The notes beneath the pieces are model-generated. The model ran no database searches. It was not told the origin of the DNA and saw nothing but the letters and a program-made list of their open reading frames with translations. Positions 11,870 through 22,905 of a stretch of 64,000 nt of DNA are shown one piece after another (the stretch's first letter is position 1; each line of letters begins with the position of its first letter). This DNA is from Cornus controversa (Eukaryota > Streptophyta > Magnoliopsida > Cornales > Cornaceae): the NCBI GenBank assembly GCA_026545225.1, contig CM048845.1:103102033-103166032 (forward strand). Direction: 5' to 3'. The translations under genes and the position numbers were made by a program.

Positions 11870-12695
11870 TGTAGTAACCCTTGTGGACGGGTGTGAGTGG
11901 GCGGGTGCAAAGACAAACACTGGGCTGAGCTACCACACCGACAAGGTACAAGGTGCTCAATCCCACATCGCCTGGGTGTGGAGAAGGGGATGTGCTTATA
12001 TGTAGTGTGTTTTTTTCAAATGGTATGAAGCCTTTTGGGGTAAATGTAATACCCCGCTCCAACACATGGTATGATATTGTCCGCTTTGGGCCTGAGCCCG
12101 CATGGTTTTGCTATTGGGTTTACCCCAAAAGGCCTCATACCATTTGAAGAGAACATACTACATATAAGCACATTCCCTTTTCCACACTCAGGCGATGTGG
12201 GATTTAGCACCTTGTACCCTGTCAGTGTGGTAGCTCAGCCCAGTGTCTGTCTATGCACCCGCCCACTCACACCCGTCCACAACGGTTACTACAATCCACC
12301 CCCCTACGAGGCCCGACGTCCTCGTCGGCACACTTCTTCCGGCTGGGTTCAGGCTCTGATACCAACTGTAATACCCCGCTCCAACACATGGTATGATATT
12401 GTCCGCTTTGGGCCTGAGCCCGCACGGTTTTGCTATTAGGTTTATCCCAAAAGGCTTCATACCATTTGAAGAGAACATACTACACATAAGCACATCCCCT
12501 TTTTCACACCCAGGCGATGTCGGATTTAGCACCTTGTACCCTGTCAGTGTGGTAGCTCAGCCCAGTGTCTGTCTATGCACCCGCCTACTCACACCCGTCC
12601 ACAACGGTTACTACAGTAAAACTCAAGAGCAAAACTATGCGAGCTTAAGCCCAAAGCGGACAATATCATACCATGTGTTAGAGCGGGGTATTACA
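11870..12695 (+). repeat. TRIM terminal repeat, plus orientation, split by a nested TRIM
   Basis: The 5' part is 11870-12044 and the remainder 12616-12695. Together they rebuild one terminal repeat ending CGGGGTATTACA. The break carries a 5-bp GTAAA duplication, one copy on each side of the inserted element. Confidence 0.85.
12045..12615 (-). mobile_element. Complete nested TRIM, 571 bp, TSD GTAAA
   Basis: Two 249-bp terminal repeats (12045-12293 and 12367-12615) flank a 73-bp internal domain (12294-12366). Read on the minus strand, the internal domain starts with GTTGGTATCAGAGCC (primer-binding site) and ends with a purine-rich tract next to the 3' repeat. Perfect GTAAA duplications lie at 12040-12044 and 12616-12620. 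The two repeats differ at roughly ten positions by eye, so the insertion is not very recent. It is non-autonomous and would need enzymes from another LTR element. Confidence 0.9.
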
Positions 12696-12900
12696 TTACC
12701 CAAGTGAAGGAATGATATGGGTGATAGTTATAACAGACTCCTTCGATATGATTATTTGATTAAATAAGAATAGTTTCATAATTTTAAGATAAGAGTTTGG
12801 AAGGCATTTTGGGAGTCAACAAAAATTCTCAATACCTTTCTAATTATTTTTGCTTACTTCAACTTCAACTTATGTGAAAAATGAATTTTTAAAATGCTAG

Positions 12901-13018
12901 TTTGTTATTTAGTACTCCTAACTCAACCTAAGTGTAGTTTTCCTTTAAAAATGCACTAGTTTGTTATTTAGTATTCCTAATTCAACCTAAGTGTAGTTTT
13001 TCTTTAAAAATGCATTAG
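12901..13018 (+). repeat. 59-bp tandem duplication
   Basis: TTTGTTATTTAGTA ... ATGCACTAG (12901-12959) is repeated as TTTGTTATTTAGTA ... ATGCATTAG (12960-13018) with a handful of substitutions. Local tandem duplication in otherwise unremarkable sequence. Confidence 0.75.
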
Positions 13019-13304
13019 TGTGTAACTAAGTGTATATATATTGTTTTAAGCGAAATTTCTCCCCCTACTATATAGTCACAGTTAAATAGAACATAACTCC
13101 CAGGATACAAGGATTACACCGACGTTGTAGTTTAACATTGCACAATTAACTACAACCGAGAAAACTATATGTTTGATAGAGATTATCCAAAGTGAAATTG
13201 AGAGAGCTAAGTATAAAAGGAATTCTGAAAAGAAAAAATACTTCATGGAGAGAGCGAAAGGATCTACAGTTATTGTATAAATAAAAATTTGAACATAGCG
13301 TACA

Positions 13305-13410
13305 CAACTTTTTATAAAAGTTATGTCCTTTTCTTAAAAGGCATCTTTTGAGTTTTCACTATCAACGTAAATAAAATCTTTCATAAAATAATTTGAAAAT
13401 ATTTTCAACA
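13305..13410 (+). repeat. Dispersed repeat (partner at 19000-19110)
   Basis: AAAGTTATGTCC, CAACGTAAATAAAAT and CATAAAATAATTTGAAAATAT occur here and again at about 19015-19095 in the same order. It is probably part of an unidentified LTR element, since both copies lie in repeat-rich DNA. Confidence 0.5.
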
Positions 13411-13679
13411 TTTCCCCCTCTATTTTCAAATTACTTTTTGAAAAAGTTTATAAAATATTTTATTTAATGAAAGTAAAATAATTTGGTATTCTTTTGAAAC
13501 CATGCATAAATGAAACTACCTCTTGGGTTTGAATTTTCACTTGGTGTAAATAAATCAAAGCTTTATCAAAATATAATAGCGAATCATGTCTTGATCCATG
13601 TACTCTTAAAAATAATTTTTCTTGGTGATCCTGCACTCTATCACCGTATTGTGAGTTGCGTGGTGCAGAAGTGGTTGCG

Positions 13680-14300
13680 AAAGTAATTTAAAACCTATAA
13701 GGGGTGAATAGGTTAACTTGCTTGTTTGGTTAATTTTCCTAATTGATTTAATTTTAAGTCTAATTACTAATTAATCAAACTCATAAAACAAATAAATAAC
13801 TTAAAAAGCAAGTAAAGTAAAGAATGCACCGGATATACGTGGAAAATTCAGATCGGGAAAAAATCACAGAAGAGGCGGAAAGTCTCATGAAGCAAAGTAC
13901 AGCAAACTTTGTCTCAGACTCAAACCCCTCTTCACTCTGTCAAAAATCTGATGCGGAACACCTCAGGCTTACAATTGCGACTTTAGGTCCAACTGTTGCA
14001 GACTTTCGGTTAACATCACGATCCTCACAGAAAGATTACTCGAAGAACAAAAATACTAGTAACTATTTTGTTCTCTTCATAGTGTAATCTGGTTTACCTT
14101 TCTTTCTCAGCAAGTAAGAGAAGAACTACAAATCCAATGCTCTAATCAATGGATAATTTGAAGCAGTCTCTGAATAGTCGATTAGTAGTAAAACATCATC
14201 CTAAAATATCACTCGTAAATAATAAATGTGTGCTCTTAAAATATAGAAAAATATTTTGCCTTAATTATACTGTATAAGCTTTCTCTCTCTAAAAATATTA
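13680..14300. mobile_element. LTR-retrotransposon remnant (related to 2580-3215)
   Basis: Shares ordered blocks with 2580-3000: AAGGGGTGAATAGG, AACACCTCAGGCTTAC, TTGCGACT, TTGTTGCAGACTTT. The 87-codon frame inside (13824-14087) follows these repeat blocks and has no recognisable domain, so I do not call it a gene. Confidence 0.4.
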
Positions 14301-15213
14301 ATTCTCAAGGCTTAATTGTAGAGAAAACATATATATATATACAAGGAAGTTCTAATTATATTTGGAAAAGAAGTTAAATACCAATATAGAAATCTCCTAG
14401 AAGTTTCAAACCCAATAGGAATCAGAATTTTCGTCGAAATTAATTTTCTATTTGGAATAGGATAAGTAGGACCGGTGCCCAAATACTAGGTCTGGTAGGA
14501 CTAAGAAAATTTTCTGCAGAAACAAAAATACTGAACAAAGTTGGACTGATCCTAAAAATTGGGAACTGATCCTATTTTGAAAAACCCTAATTTTTCCAGA
14601 AACTCCAGTTTTTCAAAATAAGCTCGAAAATATAAAGTGCAAGGTGTCCTCGCCATACTTACCTGTACTATATGGTGTTCTTACCAATTGAACTGTGTCT
14701 ATGCACTTGAGTATCAGCTTGAAGACGTTTGATGGTTGAGATATAAAATAAAGCGAACATTACAACTCAATCAACTAAGTTTTGATCACTGAAATATGCC
14801 AATTACAAAATTATATCTCACACGTATCACAATAATAAATGCATTGACTTGTTAAGATTGCAATACTCATCCTCGTACGCAGCAGAAAATAAACACTAGA
14901 GAAAATATAATTGGGACCACTTAAAATGATAATTCTAGTGCCATCTCATAATCACTTTTTTGACTTGTTGGTACCACATTAAACCTAGCCTGTAATTTCA
15001 AGACTTAAGCTAGGTTGCTATTAAAAGATATTGAACTTCTTAGACCATAGTCTCATTCTGTTAAATTCTTAAATAATCACGTACATTCTATAGTAACTTT
15101 GTCATATAATTATTATCACACCCCAAATTTCAATACTCGGGAGGGCACTGATATTGGGGGTGATTGAATGAAACCGCAACACCTTATCACTCTTAAAACA
15201 CTCTGATACCAAG
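14301..15213. other. Intergenic; internal part of a degraded LTR element at its right end
   Basis: No ORF or RNA gene. At the right edge, the minus strand carries a TTGGTATCAGAG primer-binding-type motif (15202-15212) next to the LTR-like stretch described from 15214. Confidence 0.4.
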
Positions 15214-15478
15214 TAGTCACGCCCTAATTTCTGGCACCTAGTTAAGAGCAAGGGAAATAGGGTTGGATAGTAAAAGTCAAACTGGTTCACGCCTATGAAC
15301 CCTTCAATTACAGAATTTAACTTCTTGTGTGTTTAAAATTATAATATTAGACTTAGTCCATTAGAAAGAGGATTAAAAAATACTCACTTTAAAAAAAATA
15401 CACTCAATTCCAATTTAAAATTAATCAATTATGCTCGTTTGAAGTTTGGACAAAATCTGACTTTGCTGTAAACAATAC

Positions 15479-15668
15479 CTTCGATTAATCGATGGTGGAC
15501 TTTTATATTAATCAAAACTACGATTAATCGTTGATGTATCGTACCAAGTATCAAAACTTGCAGGTTTTGGAGTCCATTTTTTCAATTTCTACGATTAATC
15601 GAATAATGGTCTTCGATTAGTTGAAGCCTTTCGATTAATCAAAGAGGGGTCTTCGATTAATCGTAGGT
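15479..15668. repeat. Cluster of GATTAATC palindromes
   Basis: At least five perfect GATTAATC words, mostly in the context TTCGATTAATCGA or TACGATTAATCG, plus one GATTAGTT variant, occur within 190 bp at irregular spacing. The 8-mer is its own reverse complement. Confidence 0.7.
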
Positions 15669-16304
15669 CCTCGACAAAAAATCCAATTCAATCTTAATAA
15701 TCCATTTGAACACCCGACAATTTCTCACTACCAAGCATACATTCAACATACATCTACACAAATATTATATAACTAAAAGCATGTACATAAAACATCAAAA
15801 CTATAATCGGACCTTAATTACAAAATTTGAATCTGATCAAGTCCAGAATATACATAAACATCCAAGTTTCCAAATTTACAACCAGCATGATCAAGACGTC
15901 AAAATGCTTGTCCAACATTTATATTATAATCTTTCAAAAGTGTCAACATGACACGTACATACATAGATACTCAAAATCTAAAAAAAATACTACTGAGTGC
16001 TCCATATAGAGATTCAAGTCCCATCCATCACCAATGCCTTATTTATAAAAATGTTTGGGGGGAGAAGGATGAGCATATAACTAGCTTAGTAGAAATGTCC
16101 CAACCTACCTAGGCAACGACTTGACACCGACCTACATGATATGTAATCATGGTATCGCTACTCTACATGACATATTCAATATTTGCATGTCAAACCAATT
16201 CAATGCAATTCATATATGCATTTAACACATTCATCATGCTTAACAATCAAACACATAAACATAGATACGTTCATGTTTGTCTCAGTCATAATCTGATACC
16301 TACA

Positions 16305-16565
16305 CATTATTGGTCATCTCCGACGATCATGTAGTGTTTGTTAACTTCGACGACACTCATATAATTAGACAACTCCGATGGTCATGCATCATTGGCAATT
16401 TATGCACTCACCAATGTGATTGGATGACTTTGACGATCACATGATTTTGGACTACTTTGATTTAATAGGCATTAGCCTCGGTATGATGGCACGACTCTAA
16501 TGGTCATACCATAGTGGATATTTTACCATTTCCATGACATGGTTGGACATCTCTGAACTCTATGT
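16305..16565. repeat. Degenerate tandem repeat, ACTCCGATGGTCAT-type units
   Basis: Units resembling GACNNCTNTGACGATCATG recur roughly every 30-60 bp (CATCTCCGACGATCATG, CAACTCCGATGGTCATG, TGACTTTGACGATCACATG, CGACTCTAATGGTCAT). Repeats of this style are common inside plant LTRs. Unit length is too variable for a satellite. Confidence 0.5.
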
Positions 16566-18309
16566 ATGATTCACTTGGACAACATCTGATATATATGTAC
16601 ATTAGGCATCAATATCACACATAGCATATATTATATGTTCATTAACACATGCTCATACTTTATATCAATCCTAGCATGCTTCACACTCTCATATACCATA
16701 TATAGACACATATATATGCACAATCATACATATATTTTGTATATGCATGCACCTCAACATATATACAATTATGTTCCCATTTCATATATATAACATATAT
16801 ATGCTCATATCAACATACCTCATAAGATATAAACACACCTAGCATGAAATTAACCGCAAAAGAAGAGGAAAAATCTTATACACCACCATATTGACCCTTC
16901 CAAGCATGCCATACTAACCAAAACGCTCCCAACTTATCAACAAACTTATAAATCGACGACTAAGAAAAAAAAACACCCCTATATCAAGATTGAACTTTTC
17001 TACCCAAAACCCTAAATCCTCCAAACTTTAAATTTGCCCCACTTGAACTTTGTTTGGTTCAAAACGCAGCTCTCAACACGTAGAACACTTTGTTCTTCTT
17101 CGAGAATTTCCAAATCCAAGCTTTAGGGCTTCAAATCAAAGAAGAAAGGAAGAAAAGATGAAGTGAAGGGATAGAGATACAAATGGCCAACTGTTTGGTT
17201 TGCACACAATGAGAAAATGTCCCAACTATTGATATTTGTATCATTTTGAGCTTAAAATGATCAAAATGAATATACCTTCTCGACCTCCTTTTTATATTTT
17301 GAAAGCGGCTACGGCTCCGAAATCACTTCCTTATTTCTTTTAACATTTCATTTGGTCTAAAACTATAAAAAAAAAAATTTTTTTTAAAATATTCGGTTTG
17401 CTGGGTCCACCAGACCCGCGTCCTAGGCATCGCTGACCCAAAAATCCCAATTTGAGCCAAATATTTTGAAAACATCATTGGGCCTCTAAAGAAGTCCTCA
17501 TACAAGAATTTCATATTTAAAACATGTATAACATTGTTTAAAATTATTTATATGACCATAAATGAAAATGAAAAAGAGAATCGGTCAAAATTAGACCCGA
17601 TCTCTATAATTATATACTTGTTGTTTTATATAGCATACCTTACTATCACAATAAAAATATTACCAATAGACTTCACATCATAATTCATATGCCATAAAAT
17701 TATCCACAACAAAAGTAGAATAATAAATTATCATTATTTAACTAAATGAGAAGAGTACCGAACCCAATAATATAAATTTATTAGATTCATATACTAATTT
17801 GAATCATTCCTTATTGTGAAGATATTCTGATACCAGACATGCAATACAATACCCTCCGTAACCCAATAATATAAATTTATCAGATTGATATACTAATTTG
17901 AATGCTTCCTTATTGTGAAGATAACCAGATGTAACATTGAGTGCATAGTACCTTAACACTTCCGAGACATCAGCAATTTCACGCAACCAATTTTTTTCTG
18001 GTTAGATTCGACAAACACTAGGAATATGACCTAGCAAGTATATTTGTGTGCTTATCATCTTCAACATAATCAACCTTTTGTTTCTTGTTCTGAGAGTTAT
18101 ATGCATATTGGGGTTTCTTTTCGAATTCCCCTCATCGCCTTAGAAATCACCTCATTCTCTTTCGTTTTCTCTTCCCACATGCTGAAGAGATTCGAAGGAA
18201 TACTTCTTATCTTCATTCTTCATCTTCTTCTTAACTTTGCAATAATAACATCAACTAAAAATTCTTGGATTAAATCAATTCCAGCAATTTTATAAAGTGA
18301 AAAATAACT

Positions 18310-18405
18310 TTCCAAAATAGGTGTGAACTTTCTGGAAAGGTATCATTTATTATATATATATATACACACACTCAACCTCTGTTCAACCTTCACATTTATA
18401 ATGTG

Positions 18406-18463
<58 letters not shown>

Positions 18464-18851
18464 TCAACCTCTGTTCAACCTTCACATTTATAATGTGAAA
18501 AATAATTTTACATAATAGGTGTGTGAATTCCAAAATAGGTGTGAACTTTCTGGAAATGTATCATTTATCATATATATATATACACACACTCAACCTCTGT
18601 TCAACCTTCACATTTATAATGTGAAATATATATATATATATATATATATTAATATACACACACATACACTCAACCTCTGTTCAACCTTCACATTTATAAT
18701 GTGAAAAATAATTTTACATAATAGGTGTGAACTTTCTGGAAAGGTATCATTTATCATATATATATACACTCAAGCTCTGTTCAACCTTCACATTTATAAA
18801 TGTGAAAAATAATTTTACAGAATAGGTGTGAATTTTAGGAAATGTATCATT

Positions 18852-18891
<40 letters not shown>

Positions 18892-18975
18892 TCAACCTCT
18901 GTTCAACCTTCACATTTATAATGTGAAAAATAACTTTACAGAATAGGTGTAAACTTTTTGGAAAGGTATCTTTTA
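18310..18975 (+). repeat. Six-copy tandem array with hairpin core and (TA)n spacers
   Basis: The core CAACCTCTGTTCAACC followed by TTCACATTTATAATGTGAA starts near 18374, 18468, 18591, 18673, 18774 and 18894. The second part is an inverted repeat (TTCACATT/AATGTGAA), and in the fifth copy one extra A makes it a perfect 20-bp palindrome. Units also share AATAGGTGTGAACTTTCTGGAAA. Spacing varies from about 82 to 123 bp because the (TA)n spacers differ in length (longest about 18409-18458). Confidence 0.85.
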
Positions 18976-20500
18976 AAAATTTTGAATATAACTAACCTAA
19001 CATAAGTTTTTTAAAAAGTTATGTCCTAAAATGCCATTTTTTGTGTTTAAACTACCAACGTAAATAAAATATTTTATAAAATAATTTGAAAATATATTCA
19101 TATATATTTCCAACAATGATAAGACATGTTTAATCAAAAGTTCATACTATTAAGTCATTTTTATCACAAACGCGACATATTTAGTTAAACGGGTATAATA
19201 GGATTATGAATGGATTGGCGAGTCAAACATGACCCAACACATTTAATTATCTTGTCAATTTGGGTTCACACGATTACGACACGATCACGATTAGGTCAAA
19301 CACCCATGCTCTGTTTAGTTAGAAAGAAGAATTGAGAAAGTATCTATCATTTGGTTGGAGGGAAGGGAAGAGAGGGAGGAAGTAAGGATGGATGAAGCAT
19401 CCCTTCTAACCCATGTTTTTCATCCGTTCAAAATTGAAGGAGGGAAAGAAAGAAAAACCATCTATAAATGTAATACCAATTTTAGCCTTCAATTATTTAC
19501 AAAATCATTTTGTTAAACCCTATTGAAATTCTCTTACACATAAACTACAATAAGGTTATATTGCTAAAAATATATAAAAATTCTCATTTCCTTACTTCCA
19601 AAAAAAAAAAAGTGTATCTTATCCATCAGTTATACTATTCATTTTATTCAATGAAACAAAAAATGAGATAAACCTCTTTTTTCTCTAGAAATGTCTCATT
19701 CATTACTGTCCTCCTCTTTTCATTTATTTTTTCATTCCTCTAACAAGGAGAATATACTATGTTGGATCTAGAGGTGGAGCTAGGATTTTAGTTCAGGGGG
19801 CGCAATGTATTTTGGTGGGAAAAAAAATAATTATCATGACAAATATAAATTTTTCACGTCAAAAGACAAACAAAATAAAAAAACACAACAAGATTACTAT
19901 TTTTTTCAATGAGTAGTTTAGTATTCTTAATCTATTATGTCCAAACCATTTACCAAGTTGACAAATTTGCACAATATAGAATAATCTTAATGGATTAAAA
20001 GATGCAAAAATTGTTTATCTTGACTCTCAATTTACCTAAAAAAATAAATTTAGTCAATCTTGTTTTTTTATTAGAGATAATGATTATTAATGAGGAAACA
20101 AAAAACCAAAATAATGGAACAGAGGCAACATAATATGATGTTATTGAAAGAAAATTAGAAATAGAATCCTTAGAGAGTTAGAGTATCAAAGTTTAAAAAA
20201 ATTTTAAATGTAAAGAAAGATTTACATCTAGCCATCTAGGACTTTCATATTCTATGAAAAAATAAATCTATTTTATTGCAAAAGAAATCAAGCTTGCAGT
20301 GTGTTGGTGATAGAAAAATAGAATTATAGAGGTTGATTTGCTATCTCTATCTCTCTCATTCGCAAATTCAGAGAGGAAGCTAGAGCGTAGTCATTAATAG
20401 GCCGTTGGAGTGAAGTCACGAATAAAGAGAGAATGAGCTATTGTTAGCTTCGGAGTTTTTTTTCTTCAGAAATTAGAAGGTATAACTACGATACCACGTT

Positions 20501-21240
20501 GTCATGCCCCATATTTCCAAACCCGGTGTAATAAAAAGAATTAAATTAAAAGTCGAAACTCAATTTTCAACGCCCTTGAAACTAAGTCAAATTCTTTTTT
20601 CTTCTTCAAATAAAATAAATTCATTTTTCTCAATATTTAAATAACAAGGCTCTGTGCATTTAGAATTTGTTCAAAAAATTATTTTTATTGAAAAGACAAC
20701 TTCAAAATACTTAATTTAGACTCAAGTTTTGCTAATTATTTATCAATTTTCAAGTTTAAAAAGTGTATATAAAAGAAATTTAAGAAAATATATACATAGA
20801 AATATGTATGTTTGCATTACATACAAGACACCCCTTTTGCGAGTAATTCTATAATACTCCAGGATTCCTTAAATGTAGGAATCCCACCAGTGATAAAACT
20901 CATTTTTTCATTATTATAGGAAATCATAAAAGGTAGAATGGTGGGATTTTCCCAATACACGAATTTCCGTGGTATATAATAATTTCTTTCCTTTTGCACT
21001 ATTCCTCAACCTATAACACACAAGTAAATGTATATATATATTTTTCTTCCTTAATCTCACTTCAAGTCCTAAGACTCCCACTATAAATAAAATCTTTTGA
21101 TGAAATGAAATCCATTGAATAGCGAGTTTTGAGAGCTTCTATTTGAGTACCATTTTCACTATGTTTTGACCTAGGACAAAAATGTTACAAATTATTGAAA
21201 TATACAGAAAATTCAAATATTCATTATACATGTTGTATTA
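20501..21240 (-). mobile_element. LTR-like fragment, minus orientation
   Basis: TGTCATGCCCC at 20501, preceded by GATACCACGT, mirrors an LTR 3' end followed by a GGTATC-type primer site on the minus strand. The rest is AT-rich with no ORF. The right boundary is uncertain. Confidence 0.35.
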
Positions 21241-21303
21241 CATGCAAAGAAAACTTGTTGTTTGTCTCTTATATTTTATAGTTGGTACTGCCTTTACCTT
21301 TTA

Positions 21304-22151
21304 GGGAAAATTAGATTTTGGTGACCAAAATTAAAAAAAATTGATTTACAGTGACTTTAAACTCAATAAAAGGTAAATAGTGACCAATCTTGAAAAGTAA
21401 TTGCCAATGAGTGACCATTTAACTTTAATGTTCAAAATACCCTTCTTTTTATTTAGAAATTCTCAATCCCTTATTCGTCTTCTCCAATCTCAATTTTAAA
21501 TATCAAATCTTCAAAAGACATACAAAGATTCTAGAAAAGAAAATATATGTAGAGAGAGATCTCTCTCTATATATATATTAGACATATATGTTCATCTTAC
21601 TATTAATGCATGTGCATATATAGATTTTTTTTTCTTTAGTAGATTTTAGGGCTTCATAGATACTGCAAGAGTTATAACTTGAAATGAATTAACTATGAGA
21701 TACCTGATATAAAAAAATATATATATATGAGGCAAGTAGGTAATATGTTTATTAGTCAAGTCTATTCATATCCTCCAATATTTTTTATTAATAATTAATT
21801 GCACCCAAATTAGGATTTTTTTTTGTTTTTTTTGTTAATGAGATATTAATATACAAGAATATATATATATGTGTGTGTGTGTGTAAATTATATCTTCTTT
21901 AGAATGTATATATGTTCATATATTGTTTACAAGTCATTGGATTCTTTAAATTTTTTGATATTTGGGTTTGAAAAAAATGAAGAAAAGATGGGGATTTATG
22001 GACATAATGAAGGGTATTTTGGGCTTTAAGATTAAATGGTCACTTATTAGCAATTATTTTTTAAGTTTGGTCACTATTTACCTTTTATTGAGTTTAAGGT
22101 CACTAAATAACAATATTTTTTCAATTTTGGTCATTGAAATCTAATTTTCCC
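21304..22151. mobile_element. Mutator-like MITE, 848 bp, 9-bp TSD TACCTTTTA
   Basis: Long terminal inverted repeats of about 150 bp start GGGAAAATTAGATTT at 21304 and end as its inverse AAATCTAATTTTCCC at 22151. They share TGGTCACT- and AATAAAAGGTAAATAGTGACC-type words throughout the arms. A perfect 9-bp duplication TACCTTTTA lies at 21295-21303 and 22152-22160. Long repeats plus a 9-bp duplication are the Mutator (MULE) pattern. The short frames inside are arm sequence, not genes. Confidence 0.88.
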
Positions 22152-22283
22152 TACCTTTTAATACATTACAAGACCAAATGACCAATAGCTCCTTTTGGAT
22201 TTTTACCATCACTAATCTATTGGAGTAAAAAAAAATTTAGGGGGGGGGGCATTTTGAGATTTACAAAAAATATGCATATTATA

Positions 22284-22621
22284 TAGGGGTGGTAAATTGG
22301 GTGCAAACCTGCCAACCCACCCATATCCGCCCAGTTAAAAATAGTTATGGGTGACTTATTTTTTTATACGGGTCACTTCTCTCTATCTCTTCCATTTCTC
22401 TCTCTTCGATCCCACCTTTCTCTCTCTCTTCCCCTTTCTCTCTCTATACTTGGTCAATATTTTTTTTTTTAGAAAAAAATATTTTAGTAAGAATTCTATT
22501 TTTAGAAAAAAAATTATATTTTTTCTTTTTAATAATGATTTTAATTTCCTAATTAAAAATAAGAAGAATATATAATTTAGACACAAACTTTATAGTGCAA
22601 CAACAATTTTCATTGGAGCAT

Positions 22622-22662
<41 letters not shown>

Positions 22663-22887
22663 AAACAGATATATACTATATGTGTTTGTGTATAGATATA
22701 TAAATACATCAATATCTTTTGCTATTGTCGTGTCTAGTCGGGTCGAATATGGGTTGACGGGTTGACCCGACCCATATTCAACCAGTCCATATTTGACTCG
22801 CTACAAACAGGTTGAATATGGGTTACAACCCGTATTCGACTCGCCCATATTCGACCCGGTCCAAACTCGCCCAGTTTGTCACCCCTA
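22284..22887. mobile_element. hAT-type MITE (TAGGGGTGGTAAATTGGG ... CCCAGTTTGTCACCCCTA)
   Basis: Terminal inverted repeats TAGGGGTGGTAAATTGGG and CCCAGTTTGTCACCCCTA, with flanking octamers ATATTATA (22276-22283) and ATATTGTA (22888-22895) matching at 7 of 8. Subterminal regions are filled with GGGTCGAATATGGGTTG-type words in both orientations. A (TA)n run sits at about 22626-22660. Confidence 0.8.
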
Positions 22888-22905
22888 ATATTGTAGTAAA
22901 GAAAA

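Larger units (their letters stand above)
11199..12700. mobile_element. Compound inverted TRIM array bounded by one TTACC duplication
   Basis: This is the whole array. A TTACC duplication lies at 11199-11203 and 12696-12700. In order it contains a minus TRIM terminal repeat (11204-11446), minus internal domain (11447-11516), the first ~34 bp of a second minus repeat (11517-11550), a plus repeat (11552-11799), plus internal domain (11800-11869), and a plus repeat (11870-12695) that is split by a complete minus TRIM at 12045-12615. Internal domains carry a TGGTATCAGAGCC-like primer-binding site (initiator Met-tRNA type) and a purine-rich tract, the hallmarks of terminal-repeat retrotransposons in miniature. 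Both outer termini are the same (U5) end, which a simple insertion cannot give. There is no coding capacity; the 60-145 codon frames here are translated repeat sequence. Confidence 0.85.
15214..17640 (-). mobile_element. Degraded LTR-type sequence, minus orientation
   Basis: On the minus strand the segment ends with ATTAGGGCGTGACT followed at once by a TTGGTATCAGAG primer-binding-type motif, the usual layout of a 5' LTR end. Inside are six CGATTAATC-like words (15480-15665) and a degenerate tandem array (16305-16565). No coding domain is present. The far boundary near 17640 is only a guess from where recognisable repeat character stops. Confidence 0.35.

Noticed and set aside
11251..12707. 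Several overlapping 60-145-codon frames on both strands at 11.2-12.7 kb that share peptide stretches
   Set aside because: They are translations of the repeated TRIM terminal repeats in different frames. The peptide sharing follows from DNA repetition, and there is no domain or independent coding signal.
13824..14087. 87-codon plus-strand frame
   Set aside because: It lies inside a repeat shared with 2580-3000, where the corresponding frame is not open.
18310..18975. Regular repeats with hairpins resembling a CRISPR array
   Set aside because: The genome is plant nuclear DNA, spacers are (TA)n of variable length rather than unique sequence, and there are no cas genes.
21962..22144. 60-codon plus-strand frame
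   Set aside because: It lies in the terminal inverted repeat of the Mutator-like MITE at 21304-22151.
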